Shown: piece after piece, positions 1 to 9,068 of the stretch
Numbering within the stretch: position 1 is the stretch's first letter
Layout of the letters: every line of letters begins with the position of its first letter
Source of the DNA: Flavobacterium rakeshii
Lineage (GTDB): Bacteria; Bacteroidota; Bacteroidia; Flavobacteriales; Flavobacteriaceae
DNA length: 64,000 nucleotides
Direction: 5' to 3'
NCBI RefSeq assembly: GCF_009741375.1
Contig: NZ_WOWP01000045.1
Coordinates: 62,001 to 126,000 of the forward strand
Made by a program: the position numbers and the translations under genes
The notes under the pieces: model-generated
What the model was told of the DNA's origin: nothing
The model's input: only the letters and a program-made list of their open reading frames with translations
Database searches by the model: none

Positions 1-1203
1 TAACGGTAAAACATTACCTTCGTTTTTTAATAGCACAAAACTCTCAGATGCCGTTTTTCTTGCTATCGCTCTGTTCTCTTTAGTATAAATATCCTTTTTG
101 GCTCTTTTACTGTCACAAAACTTGTATGGATCTTTAAACAGTCCCAGTTTATATTTAGCTTCCAGTATACGGCGACATGCCTTATCAACCTGTTCTAAAT
201 CTACTTTCCCTTCTTTAACCAATGCTGAAAGGTTATTTAAATATCCTTCAGATACCATATCCATGTCCAAACCGGCATCAAGAGCCAGTTTGCTGGCATT
301 TTTCATATCACCTAAACCATGACTTGGAATTTCTCCTACTCCATTATAATCGGCAACAGTAAAGCCTGTAAAATTCCATTGGTTGCGTAATACTTCTGTA
401 AGTAACCATTTGTTAGCGTGAGCCGGAACCATATCAACAACGTTAAATGATGCCATAACACTACCCACTCCCTGCTCTACAGCTGCTTTATATGGGTAGA
501 AGTAATCATTATACATACGGATGTGGCTCATATCTGCCGTATTGTAATCCCTTCCTGCCTCTCCTGCACCATAAAGCGCAAAGTGTTTTACACATGCCAG
601 TATATTTGAATTTTCAGAAAACGAATTGTCTTTTCCCTGATAACCTCTTACCATTGCCTTGGCAATAGCACCGCCTAAAAAGGGATCTTCACCACTTCCT
701 TCAGATACACGTCCCCATCTTGGATCTCTGGCAATATCAACCATAGGGCTAAAAGTCCAGTTAATTCCGTTTGCACTGGCCTCAGTTGCACCAATTCTTG
801 CCGACTGCTCTATGGCATCCATATCCCATGTACAGGCAAGCCCTAGCGGTATAGGGAAAACCGTTTCATAACCATGTATAACATCCATCCCGAAAAGCAT
901 AGGGATTTTCATCCTGCTTTCTTCAACCGCTATTTTTTGTATTTCACGTATCTTATCTGCTCCTTTAATATTGAACATTCCTCCCACCTGTCCTTTTCGG
1001 ATTTTCTCTGCTATATTACTATTACTACCTAGTCCGGTAATAATATCTCCTTCACTTGGAAGGTTTAACTGACCTATCTTTTCTTCTAAGGTCATTTTGC
1101 CCATAAGGTTATCTATGAAATTATCCATTTCAGTATTCCTGTCCTGAGCTACTGATGGTAGTCCTGCAAGTAGAGCAAGTACTACTGTCATAATTTTTTT
1201 CAT
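1..1203 (-). CDS. bglX: Beta-glucosidase, glycoside hydrolase family 3 (C-terminus outside window)
   Basis: Exported exo-acting beta-glucosidase of the GH3/BglX type, which releases terminal glucose from beta-linked oligosaccharides. Translation from the ATG at 1203-1201 gives 401 codons with no stop before the window edge, so the C-terminal (alpha/beta)6 sandwich and fibronectin-like domains lie outside. The N-terminus is a signal peptide (MKKIMTVVLALLAG, cleavage after PSVAQ). The visible part is the GH3 TIM barrel, with the family motifs GMDVIHGYETVFPIPLG, the WTFSPMVDIARDPRWGR stretch, a KHFALYGAGEAGRDYN segment, and GFTVADYNG. D285 in GFTVADYNG is at the position of the GH3 catalytic nucleophile. 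The family call is from motifs and is firm; the exact glucan substrate is inferred only. The DUF6377 regulator upstream on the same strand is a common neighbour of polysaccharide-use genes in Bacteroidota. Confidence 0.93.
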   Translation of the reverse strand, partial: MKKIMTVVLALLAGLPSVAQDRNTEMDNFIDNLMGKMTLEEKIGQLNLPSEGDIITGLGSNSNIAEKIRKGQVGGMFNIKGADKIREIQKIAVEESRMKIPMLFGMDVIHGYETVFPIPLGLACTWDMDAIEQSARIGATEASANGINWTFSPMVDIARDPRWGRVSEGSGEDPFLGGAIAKAMVRGYQGKDNSFSENSNILACVKHFALYGAGEAGRDYNTADMSHIRMYNDYFYPYKAAVEQGVGSVMASFNVVDMVPAHANKWLLTEVLRNQWNFTGFTVADYNGVGEIPSHGLGDMKNASKLALDAGLDMDMVSEGYLNNLSALVKEGKVDLEQVDKACRRILEAKYKLGLFKDPYKFCDSKRAKKDIYTKENRAIARKTASESFVLLKNEGNVLPL

Positions 1204-1461
1204 TGTATTTCGTATTAGCGCCGTTAATTACCGACAGATGTTATTGAGGGTAAAACTAAAACGTTATAGTAGCAATACGAAATACTATAAGTCAAAATGT
1301 AGACAGAAAGAAAACATTAAACACTAATAATCAATTAATTAAACAAAATAATTAATTAGAAATTGTAGCTGTTTTTAAGCCTTTATGTAGAAGAAAACAG
1401 GGTAATTATAGCCTCATCATTACCACAGCATACAATAAAAAAGGGAAATTAAACAATTTAC

Positions 1462-3084
1462 TTAACCTATAGTTTTAAGCCTTTCGTCAAATTCTTCACG
1501 TGATATTGCGACTTTATTTCGCACCTTGGTACGGTAGTTATAAATGGTGCTTAAAGAGTATCGTAAAAAGGAAGCTATCTTAACTGCATCACTAATCCCG
1601 AGTCTCTCCAGTGCAAAAATTCGTAATTCGGCATTCAGTAATTCACCGTGCTTAAGTTCAATTTTTTCCTCAGGCAATAACATGTCGTTAAACTCACTTA
1701 CGAAATTAGGATACAGATTTATGAAAATTGTATCAAATCGTTCATATAACTCATGCAGTTCTTCATTAGTCACACTACTTGATTTTAATATTTTAGACAG
1801 CTCATCAAACTGTTTGTTCATAGCCTTTTTGTTCAGCTTTTTTCTATAATCATCAAGCTTAGCTATGTAAGACGAACATATATCAAAAAACTGTGCTATA
1901 TACTCCTCTTTTACCCTGTTAGATTCATGAAGTTGGGAGTTAAATACCTTGAGTTGTTCATTAGCCGTTTTAAGCTCCATGTTAAGATCCTTTTGCCTTT
2001 CTCCTGATACAAGCAGTTCTTCCTTCACTTTTGAAATTCGCCTCATTTGGCTGTAAACATAAACTACTGCTAAAATCAAAAAGAAGCTGAGAATGCTTAT
2101 TAGAGTAAGGTAGGTTCGTAAGGTACTTTTTGCAGCATTTTCCTTCTCCTGATAGGAAGCATTTATAATCGAATAAAACTCAGACATCATAAGGGTCCTG
2201 AATTTCACGTTACAAGCCACAGCATCTGCCAGTGCTGATTGTGCATATTTATAGGCCAAATCAATTTTACCCTGATAGTAATAGTAAATTGCTAAGTTTT
2301 GTATAGCACCATGATCCCTAATACCATTCTCAATATCAGTAACTGCTGCCAGACAATAATACCTTACACCTTCCTCCTGCTTATCTTCCCGCATATAAAT
2401 ATCTCCCAAAAGATAAACATACATGGCATAGTCGGGATCTTTTACAGTACTGCTGTTTTCCATTTTTTCAAGCAGCTCACGGGCTTTTGAATATTCCTTT
2501 TTGTACATTAATTGCTGAGCCAAATTAATTTTGTACTTATTAGAATCAGGGCTGAGCACCTGCAATAGGGAGTCTCTATATACCTCTATTTGTTTTGCAT
2601 AATGCTCACTTGGATTATTAGTTGTATAGTGCTCGTAAAACTGACTGTAAAACTCATAATACAAAGCTTTAAGATCATTAGGCTGTTTTGTAATAGTAAC
2701 ACCGTCAAGTAACGACTGTGATTCCAGAAAATTTCCTTTTGAAGAATATAGATTTGCCAACTGTATTGACGAGCGGTCTCTGTAGTATCCGTTATTAAGC
2801 GTATTGCCAATAGAGATGTTTCTGTTTATGTAGTAAATAGCACTATCAAGATAAAACTTCCGGTATTGTTCATAGAGCTGTTCATTAATCCTGTACTCCT
2901 CTTTTAAATCTAAACCGGGTGTAATTTCGTTTCTGTAACCGGCAATCTTTTTTCTTTTTATATCTGCAAAATGCTCTTTTTGCAGTAAGGCATTATCCAA
3001 TTCCTGCCTTGCAGAAGATAAGTCCTGTGCCCTTAACCCAAGAGATGATAATATGGTAATAAAAAAGATAATAAGTGATTTCAA
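1462..3084 (-). CDS. DUF6377-type TPR transmembrane regulator with C-terminal HTH
   Basis: 540-residue protein with a signal peptide (about 1-19, ending LGLRAQ). TPR-like helical repeats run from about residue 30 to 310, followed by one transmembrane helix (about 327-347, LTLISILSFFLILAVVYVYS) and a coiled coil (about 350-405). A C-terminal region ends in a LuxR-like helix-turn-helix, with LNAELRIFALERLG, KIASFLRYSLSTIYNYRTKV. This layout, a periplasmic sensor joined through the membrane to a cytoplasmic DNA-binding end, matches the DUF6377 family of Bacteroidota. Members sit beside carbohydrate-use genes and are thought to be transcription regulators. Here it is upstream of a GH3 beta-glucosidase on the same strand, 258 bases away, so control of that locus is a reasonable inference. 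The ligand is unknown. The family name is from memory of its typical architecture. Confidence 0.75.
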   Translation of the reverse strand: MKSLIIFFITILSSLGLRAQDLSSARQELDNALLQKEHFADIKRKKIAGYRNEITPGLDLKEEYRINEQLYEQYRKFYLDSAIYYINRNISIGNTLNNGYYRDRSSIQLANLYSSKGNFLESQSLLDGVTITKQPNDLKALYYEFYSQFYEHYTTNNPSEHYAKQIEVYRDSLLQVLSPDSNKYKINLAQQLMYKKEYSKARELLEKMENSSTVKDPDYAMYVYLLGDIYMREDKQEEGVRYYCLAAVTDIENGIRDHGAIQNLAIYYYYQGKIDLAYKYAQSALADAVACNVKFRTLMMSEFYSIINASYQEKENAAKSTLRTYLTLISILSFFLILAVVYVYSQMRRISKVKEELLVSGERQKDLNMELKTANEQLKVFNSQLHESNRVKEEYIAQFFDICSSYIAKLDDYRKKLNKKAMNKQFDELSKILKSSSVTNEELHELYERFDTIFINLYPNFVSEFNDMLLPEEKIELKHGELLNAELRIFALERLGISDAVKIASFLRYSLSTIYNYRTKVRNKVAISREEFDERLKTIG

Positions 3085-3198
3085 AAAGAAAGGTATTTAA
3101 TGAATTAAGGCAAATATATGGAAATCGGTAAAATTTTGTCACCTCTATTTCTTCATCTTGATTGTTTAGCATTCAAAACTAAAATTACCATCCCGTAT

Positions 3199-4128
3199 TT
3201 AATCAATATACTCTACCTCTATTCCCCAATTAAAAACCTGCTCTCTTCTTTTACTGTAATTAGGTTCTTTCCAAAATGGGGAATAATACAAGTAATATTC
3301 ATGAACGCCTGATGTCTTTTTAATCGAAACCACATCAAATCTGGGTGGACCAATAAAATCATTATACACATAATGTAGTTGGGAGTAAACAGATACAACA
3401 ATACAAATACCACTAACAGGAAGCTCTATGTTTTCACACTTATATAAATCAATAACCACTGTTTCTCCCTGTTTCTTTCCAACTGTAAGATCTTCAGTTA
3501 ATATTTTATCTTTAGGTGTATTAGTTATGGTATCATAGGTCATAAGGTTTACTTTGAAAGGAATGTACTGTACATCATTCTCAATTTCCTTATCTACCGA
3601 CTTCAATATTATTTTTCTTATAAGTGCCTTATGCTTTCTGTCATTATTAGGTATATAAACCGCTCTTGAAATATTTATAGAATCAGAATTTTCTATTCTA
3701 CCTATAGTAGGTGTAGTATCATCAATTAATAAAATATCATACTTATCGCGAATATAATCTCTTGTTGCTCTTTCCGGGAATATCGTTTTTATTCTTTTTT
3801 TCTGTTTTTTATAATTAACAAAAACTTCATTTAAAATTGTATTCTTTTGCTCTAAATAAACTATATCATTATTCTGAAAATCATTATAACTAATCAGTTT
3901 GTCTTTATAAGACAAATGCGATATTTTTAAAGTATCAAACATCTGTTTTTTATCAATATAAAAAACTCCGTTTTCTTTTGAATAAGTATAAAATACATCA
4001 TCTAAAAAAACATGTGCATGAGGCACAGCTATAGAATCTTTTTCATCAATTAGCTGTATTTGCGATAAAAGTACGGTAGGTAAACACAAAAATGATAGTA
4101 AAAAAATAATAGTCATCTTTTTTAACAT
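3199..4128 (-). CDS. Exported hypothetical protein with carboxypeptidase-like regulatory domain
   Basis: 309-residue protein with a clear signal peptide (MLKKMTIIFLLSFLCLPTVLLSQ). Residues about 24-95 resemble the CarboxypepD_reg-like beta-sandwich found at the N-terminus of many Bacteroidota surface proteins: IQLIDEKDSIAVPHAHVFL, then an LKISHLSYKDKLIS strand and a YLEQKNTILNEVFV ending. The remaining 200 residues are rich in beta strands and have no motif I recognise. There is no lipobox and no T9SS sorting domain, so the likely location is periplasm or outer-membrane periphery. Function unknown. It is followed 55 bases upstream by the hybrid kinase gene on the same strand, but I see no evidence of a functional link. 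It is A/T-rich like its neighbours. Confidence 0.6.
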   Translation of the reverse strand: MLKKMTIIFLLSFLCLPTVLLSQIQLIDEKDSIAVPHAHVFLDDVFYTYSKENGVFYIDKKQMFDTLKISHLSYKDKLISYNDFQNNDIVYLEQKNTILNEVFVNYKKQKKRIKTIFPERATRDYIRDKYDILLIDDTTPTIGRIENSDSINISRAVYIPNNDRKHKALIRKIILKSVDKEIENDVQYIPFKVNLMTYDTITNTPKDKILTEDLTVGKKQGETVVIDLYKCENIELPVSGICIVVSVYSQLHYVYNDFIGPPRFDVVSIKKTSGVHEYYLYYSPFWKEPNYSKRREQVFNWGIEVEYID

Positions 4129-4183
4129 AACTTAATCTGTATAGCTCCTAAACCAAAATTATTATTAGTAGTAGTTTTTTATA

Positions 4184-7100
4184 TTATTTTAAAAGATATG
4201 TTTCTACTATAGTTTTCACCCTGTCTAAAATAATAGGCTTGGAAAGATAATCGTCCATTCCATACTCAATACAGGTTTCACGCTCTCCGTTTAAAACTCT
4301 TGCTGTTAAAGCTATAATTGGTATATGCTTATCTTGTTGGCTTTCAATTTCCCTGATTTTTTTAGTAGCATCTAACCCACTCATTTCAGGCATTTGAATA
4401 TCCATAAAAACAATATCAGGATTTTTGGTTTGATACATCTCTACGGCTTCTTTCCCGTTTTCGGCTATTATCAAATTAGCATCAGGAACAATTTTCATTA
4501 AAATTTCACGAGCCAGTAATTGATTAACAGGGTTATCTTCTGCTACCAAGATAGTTGTATTTTCTCCTGAGAAAGAAACAGTCTCATCTTGTGAAGAAAT
4601 AGCTTTACTATTAACCGTAGCCGCTGTAGCTGTAGAATAATTAGCTAATCGGTCTAATACGGTTTTTAACTTACCGGAATGTATTGGTTTTGTATAGTTG
4701 AAATTAATATTGTAATCTTTAATTGCTTTAAAAATAATATCGTCATCTGCCGTACTGTGTAAAAGCATTATAGGAAGATCATCGGCAGACAGGTTGAGTG
4801 TATTTCTTATTTGGGAAATCAGGTCGGTTCCCGACATGTAAGGCATATTATAATCTACAATCGCAAAATCAAAATCCTTATGCTTTTCCAGCAATTCCAT
4901 TGCCTCAATACCATTATTAGCAAGCAGGCTTTCAATATTCATTTCGGCAAGCATTACCTCTAAAATACGCCTGTTACTTTCATTGTCATCAACAACAAGT
5001 ACTTTTTTTACATTGCGGAAAAATGCAGTCTTATCAGTTAATTTTCCATCAGGGATTTCAAACTGTACTTCAAAAGAGAACTCACTACCTTTATTTAATT
5101 CACTCTCCACATTAAGCTTACTGCCCATTAAAGCCAATAGCTTATTGCTTATGGTAAGTCCTAAACCTGTACCACCATACTTACGGGTGGTCGAACTGTC
5201 TTCCTGATCAAAGGCTCCAAAAATTTTACTCAACTTATCTGAAGCTATACCTACACCTGTATCCCTAACCGAAAACTGAAAGTATGTTTTATTCTCATCC
5301 TCCTCGGCTATTCGTGACTCTAAATGTAATTCTATCTCTCCTGTATGAGTAAACTTAATAGCGTTTGACAACAGGTTGGTTAATATTTGCCTTAATCTTA
5401 CCGGATCAGCATACACATATCGCTGAATATCCGGCGGGATATTCAATAAAACTTCTAATTTCTTTTGTTCTGCCTGGTGGCGAATAACATCAATGGTTTG
5501 TTCGCACAGTTCATAAACATCTACCTCCTCATAATGCAGTTCCAGTTTACCGGCTTCAATTTTTGAGAAGTCTAATATATCGTTAATAACATCGAGCAGA
5601 AGATTGGCCGAATTATTGACATTTTTAAGGTATTCAGACTGGCTTTCGTTTAATGGTGTTTTTATTAGAAGGTCTGTAAAACCAATAATCCCGTTAAGAG
5701 GTGTACGTATTTCATGGCTCATATTAGCCAGGAACTCTGATTTTGATTTACTTGCCGACTCAGCTGCTTTTTTAGCTTCAATAAGAGATGCTTCAAGTGT
5801 TTTTTGCCCTGTTATATCCCAGTTTGTACCCAGCATCCGAACAGGCTTTTTATTCTCGTCCCTGTAAACAGTACCTTTTGCTCTTATATGGCGTATAGTA
5901 CCATCTGTAAGTACTATCCTGAAATCAGTATCATAAACCGAATGTCCGGCTATTGAATCGTTTAAAAGGGTTTCAATTTTGTTTTTATCGTCAGGATGTA
6001 CTCTTTTTGTCCATAATTCATAAATAGATTCTTTAATATTATTACTGGTTCCATAAAGCTTGTACATGGTTTCATCCCAATACACTTCGCCCTGTAAAAT
6101 ATCGTAATCCCAAATCCCGATAATAGAAGCCTCCAGTGCTGCCTGTAACTTATTTTCGGCATTAACTCTTCGGGTAACATCCCTAAAGGCAGCTACAGTA
6201 ATGAATCCTCTGGGAGACCATGTTGAGTTTAGGGTCATTTCTACGGGAAACTCTTCACCATTTCTCTTATTGGCATAAATCTCAATTACCGAAGAGCTAT
6301 AGTATTCCTTTTCGTTTTTTTCTACAGCATTTATATACTCAAAATAATATTCCAAATGCTTTTTGTATTCGGAATGATACCTTACAGGAATAAGAGAATC
6401 CATTGTTTTGCCTTTCAATTCATCCTCAGTATATCCAAAAACTTCAGACATCAAACTATTAGTCAGTTCAATAGTACCTTGTTTATTAACCACAATTAAA
6501 GGATCGGGCGTAGTATTAAGGTACATATGGATTATATTCAGTTCTTCCTCTGCAGCTCTTTTTTCCCTGTCAATACTATTCATACTACGGGAAACTACAA
6601 CAAGCAGTACAAGTGTGGCAAAAATTACAATTACTGCTACCATAGCAATAGAGAAATCGGCTGCAAAATAGCCTTCCCTGTAGCAATATAATATTAAGTA
6701 TGATAACAGTAAACTGACAACTGTAAGTTGGAAAAACAGCCTTCGTATCATAAAACTACCTATTCTTTTACTGGTAAAAAGCTCTGTTATACCATGTTTA
6801 GGAATAGTTAGTGTAATTGCAAGCCCTGCAATAAAAAAGCCAATAGCGGTATGAATTGCCATTGATGATATAAACCTTACTTTATCGAAAGTAGGAATGT
6901 TATATATAAACGTAACAATAGCAAAAAATGAAATTACAATTACTACTAAGGACAAATAGGAAGCTCCTCTTTTTGCCTTATCATTATTAAACCTTACTAA
7001 GCCAAGTGAAATACTTAAAAGGGTAAAACATAATGAAGTTGCCATTGACATCCTTCCGGGTGTCGGGTTTCCTTTAGCAACACCTTTATGGTCTGTAGCT

Positions 7101-7408
7101 GCAAGTTGGTCAATTCCTAAGTTAAAATCGCCTGCATCCTGCAAAAATGTTACAAAAGCAATAGTAAAAAGCAGCAGGTTTAAAACCATTGAAATTTTAG
7201 AACACCTACCCTCTCTTGTACAAAAAATAACAAATGCCAAAAGTAAAAAACAAAAGGCAGTATTGAACTTCATTGTAGGTAACTCGCTGTGAATCTGTGT
7301 AAAGATTTCTATATGAAAAATCCAGCCTAATATTGCCAATAATGAAACACAACAAAGTACAAAAGCAATATACCTGATAAACTTTTGATAAAGATTCACT
7401 TTTACCAT
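4184..7408 (-). CDS. Hybrid sensor histidine kinase with two PAS and two receiver domains
   Basis: 1074-residue inner-membrane hybrid kinase. The first 280 residues form a block of about eight transmembrane helices (for example VLCCVSLLAILGWIF near 18-32 and FATLVLLVVVSRSM near 265-278). Then come PAS 1 (about 295-410, with GYTEDELKG) and PAS 2 (about 420-540, with VYWDETMYKLYG, ending GTNWDITGQK). HisKA has the H-box EFLANMSHEIRTPLNG, where His565 is the predicted phosphorylation site. HATPase_c has N, G1 (DTGVGI) and G2 (GGTGLGLTI) boxes. Two receiver domains follow, with phospho-acceptor Asp852 (VDYNMP) and Asp1003 (FMDIQMPEMSG). There is no C-terminal Hpt domain, so phosphotransfer needs a separate partner. 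All catalytic residues are present. The signal sensed by the membrane block is unknown, and no cognate output regulator lies next to the gene. Confidence 0.93.
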   Translation of the reverse strand: MVKVNLYQKFIRYIAFVLCCVSLLAILGWIFHIEIFTQIHSELPTMKFNTAFCFLLLAFVIFCTREGRCSKISMVLNLLLFTIAFVTFLQDAGDFNLGIDQLAATDHKGVAKGNPTPGRMSMATSLCFTLLSISLGLVRFNNDKAKRGASYLSLVVIVISFFAIVTFIYNIPTFDKVRFISSMAIHTAIGFFIAGLAITLTIPKHGITELFTSKRIGSFMIRRLFFQLTVVSLLLSYLILYCYREGYFAADFSIAMVAVIVIFATLVLLVVVSRSMNSIDREKRAAEEELNIIHMYLNTTPDPLIVVNKQGTIELTNSLMSEVFGYTEDELKGKTMDSLIPVRYHSEYKKHLEYYFEYINAVEKNEKEYYSSSVIEIYANKRNGEEFPVEMTLNSTWSPRGFITVAAFRDVTRRVNAENKLQAALEASIIGIWDYDILQGEVYWDETMYKLYGTSNNIKESIYELWTKRVHPDDKNKIETLLNDSIAGHSVYDTDFRIVLTDGTIRHIRAKGTVYRDENKKPVRMLGTNWDITGQKTLEASLIEAKKAAESASKSKSEFLANMSHEIRTPLNGIIGFTDLLIKTPLNESQSEYLKNVNNSANLLLDVINDILDFSKIEAGKLELHYEEVDVYELCEQTIDVIRHQAEQKKLEVLLNIPPDIQRYVYADPVRLRQILTNLLSNAIKFTHTGEIELHLESRIAEEDENKTYFQFSVRDTGVGIASDKLSKIFGAFDQEDSSTTRKYGGTGLGLTISNKLLALMGSKLNVESELNKGSEFSFEVQFEIPDGKLTDKTAFFRNVKKVLVVDDNESNRRILEVMLAEMNIESLLANNGIEAMELLEKHKDFDFAIVDYNMPYMSGTDLISQIRNTLNLSADDLPIMLLHSTADDDIIFKAIKDYNINFNYTKPIHSGKLKTVLDRLANYSTATAATVNSKAISSQDETVSFSGENTTILVAEDNPVNQLLAREILMKIVPDANLIIAENGKEAVEMYQTKNPDIVFMDIQMPEMSGLDATKKIREIESQQDKHIPIIALTARVLNGERETCIEYGMDDYLSKPIILDRVKTIVETYLLK

Positions 7409-7623
7409 ACCTAAATTTAAAGCGGAATTTAATTTTAAAGATAGTAATTTATTTATTACATCTGTTAAAATTTAAGCGCCTAACCCTTAAAAATAAAGAC
7501 TTCCTTTTAAGCTTATCAAAAACATTTGTTTATTCAAAAAATAATTAACTGATTTAATGACTAATACAGAATATTTATATCGTTAATATTATCTGTTTAA
7601 TGAGGTACAACCCAATATTTTTA

Positions 7624-8394
7624 TTACTTGTTTGTATTAAAACACATTTCCATCATTTTATACAACTCAGGGTGTTTTCGTTTTAATAAATCAGGGCGTT
7701 CAAAAAAATACTCTGAAGCCACAGCAAAAAACTCCGCCTGATTAGTACCTCCATATTCACGTATGTCCGACTTATCGTCATTAATGGCTTCCATTTTTTT
7801 ATGTATCAAATCTAACCAAGGTATTGAATATTGATGCCCCAGTAGTTTTTCGGGAACCCCGTCTACAAGTCCGTCCATTTTATCAATTAAGTGCACAAAC
7901 TCGTGTATACCTGTATTGCCTTTATCTGTAGTATTAGAAAAACCGTGATATAAAGCTTTTCGGGACAAAATCATTTGGTTTTCAAACCTGCCGGTCCCTA
8001 CCAGTCCGCCTATATTACGTGATTGGGCAGTATCGGCAAATTCAAGATCTTCATTAAAGTAATCAGGATACAGCAATACACCGCTAAGGTTATAATAATG
8101 CCATTCGGTAAAACCAAAAACAGGAATAACCGCACTACAGGCTACCAGTATTTTATCTAAATCGGTTACCTCAAGCTGTACACCTTCAATATACACTTCG
8201 CTAAGAAACTGCATAATACGCTTTTGAAATTCGGTTTGTCTCTCGGGTGTAAGGTTTCGGTAAAACAATACATTATCCAACAATAATTGATGCCAATGTG
8301 ACGGAAAAGGTTTTACAACAGCCTTTTTAGGCTTTTTAAGAATAAAGAAAAGTGCGATGATTATAATTATCGCAACAGGTATGATGTAGTTCAT
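7624..8394 (-). CDS. mtfA: MtfA-like zinc metallopeptidase (M90 family)
   Basis: 256-residue protein of the MtfA/YeeI peptidase family. In E. coli the homologue is an aminopeptidase that binds the glucose-PTS repressor Mlc; members in organisms lacking the PTS probably have other targets. The zinc motif HEFVH is at residues 164-168 (GIHEFVHLIDKMDG), and the conserved downstream glutamate lies in QAEFFAVASEYFFE. The N-terminus has one strongly hydrophobic helix (about 3-19, IIPVAIIIIIALFFIL), so this copy is probably anchored in the inner membrane. Length and motif order fit the family. It appears to be a single-gene unit with an intergenic gap of over 150 bases on each side. Confidence 0.85.
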   Translation of the reverse strand: MNYIIPVAIIIIIALFFILKKPKKAVVKPFPSHWHQLLLDNVLFYRNLTPERQTEFQKRIMQFLSEVYIEGVQLEVTDLDKILVACSAVIPVFGFTEWHYYNLSGVLLYPDYFNEDLEFADTAQSRNIGGLVGTGRFENQMILSRKALYHGFSNTTDKGNTGIHEFVHLIDKMDGLVDGVPEKLLGHQYSIPWLDLIHKKMEAINDDKSDIREYGGTNQAEFFAVASEYFFERPDLLKRKHPELYKMMEMCFNTNK

Positions 8395-8483
8395 GAATGC
8401 TTATTTGCCATAAAGATAATATTAAGATTGGTATACCGGGAGAAAATAAGTCTCTATATGCATTAAAAGTTGTTTACGCTTCT

Positions 8484-8495
8484 TAACAATTGTTA
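8484..8495. promoter_or_regulatory. 12-bp perfect palindrome, possible operator
   Basis: TAACAATTGTTA is a perfect 12-base palindrome in the 156-base gap between the divergent mtfA-like gene and the small gene starting at 8551. Its position upstream of both starts would suit an operator. The sequence is A/T-rich, so chance occurrence is quite possible, and no regulator is assigned. Confidence 0.25.
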
Positions 8496-8550
8496 TCATC
8501 TAAAAAATAACATATACCGAATTTTGCTTTATAACTAAAAAAATATAAAA

Positions 8551-8802
8551 ATGAAAGCAGAAGAACTTTTACCAAATAATCAAAACTCGGTTACCATTAA
8601 CGGGCAGGAAATACGAAAAGGAAGTATAGGTGCTTTTCTCCTAAACTGTAAGGCAGTAATAAACCTTGATAAAAACTCAAATAAGTATAAAACAACTATG
8701 AATACCATTAAAGAACAGGCACTCCTTTTAGAGAAAATAGGCTTGTTTGAAGTTTTTGAAATAAAAATACCCGAAATAAGAGAGGCTTTAAAAAACTCAT
8801 AA
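8551..8802 (+). CDS. Small conserved-looking hypothetical protein (83 aa)
   Basis: 83-residue protein with no signal peptide or membrane segment. I do not recognise it with confidence. It has an internal pattern of a short beta segment (SVTINGQEIRKGSIGAFLLN), a charged helix, then LLEKIGLFEVFEI. This order (Gly-Ser/Thr-Val/Ile, then Asn, then a late KxGLFxxF motif) is reminiscent of the small DUF7709-type proteins, but that is a weak resemblance. The ATG at 8551 is preceded by AAAAAAATATAAAA, an A-rich start typical of this genome. A -7-like GAATTTTG is at 8519-8526. It is probably expressed alone: the trp promoter begins 70 bases downstream. Confidence 0.6.
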   Translation: MKAEELLPNNQNSVTINGQEIRKGSIGAFLLNCKAVINLDKNSNKYKTTMNTIKEQALLLEKIGLFEVFEIKIPEIREALKNS

Positions 8803-8871
8803 TAAACAGGTTACAAACGACCTTTTCAAATAAAAGTATTCCTTTTTTTATATTAAAAAATGATAAAGTGT

Positions 8872-8902
8872 TTTGATATGTAATTTATTTGTTTTAATGT
8901 TG
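8872..8902 (+). promoter_or_regulatory. trp operon promoter, Bacteroidota type (TTTG-N19-TAATGTTG)
   Basis: TTTG at 8872-8875, a 19-base spacer and TAATGTTG at 8895-8902 fit the Bacteroidota housekeeping pattern (TTTG, about 19 bases, TAnnTTTG), with one mismatch in the -7 box. Transcription would begin near 8908, placing the leader-peptide ATG (8911) within a few bases of the RNA 5' end. The trp leader would therefore be nearly leaderless. Confidence 0.6.
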
Positions 8903-8910
8903 CATTAAAT

Positions 8911-8973
8911 ATGACAACAAATATCCTAAATAACAACTGGTGGTGGTTTACAATAAATATTGTGAACAGCTAA
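8911..8973 (+). CDS. trpL: trp leader peptide (20 aa, WWW)
   Basis: ATG at 8911 opens a 20-codon frame reading M-T-T-N-I-L-N-N-N-W-W-W-F-T-I-N-I-V-N-S and stopping at 8971-8973. Three consecutive Trp codons are at 8938-8946. It lies between a good promoter and a strong terminator hairpin directly upstream of trpE, which is the classic layout of a ribosome-mediated trp attenuator. Codons for Val-Asn-Ser at the end (GTGAACAGC, 8962-8970) are exactly complementary to GCTGTTCAC (9015-9023) inside the terminator. A ribosome stalled at the Trp codons therefore leaves that segment free to form an antiterminator, and a ribosome reaching the stop codon covers it. It is too short for ordinary gene prediction. 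The call rests on composition, position and pairing together. Confidence 0.92.
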   Translation: MTTNILNNNWWWFTINIVNS

Positions 8974-9010
8974 GTTATTATATATACTCAAAGGATACCA
9001 ACATACACGG

Positions 9011-9045
9011 GCCCGCTGTTCACTAACAGCGGGCTTTTTGTTTTT
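9011..9045 (+). terminator. trp attenuator terminator with antiterminator overlap
   Basis: A 10-bp perfect stem, GCCCGCTGTT (9011-9020) and AACAGCGGGC (9025-9034), with loop CACT and a T-rich tail (9035-9045) lies between the leader peptide and trpE. Its 5' arm and loop (9015-9023) can instead pair over 9 bases with the leader segment 8962-8970. This gives the two mutually exclusive structures needed for attenuation. Confidence 0.92.
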
Positions 9046-9068
9046 AATTCACTCCTAAATCCTACAAT

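Noticed and set aside
1332..1357. A/T inverted repeat (AATTAATTA and TAATTAATT) between the GH3 gene and the DUF6377 gene
   Set aside because: It is a simple A/T repeat in very A/T-rich intergenic DNA, with no T run or regulator to support a terminator or operator.
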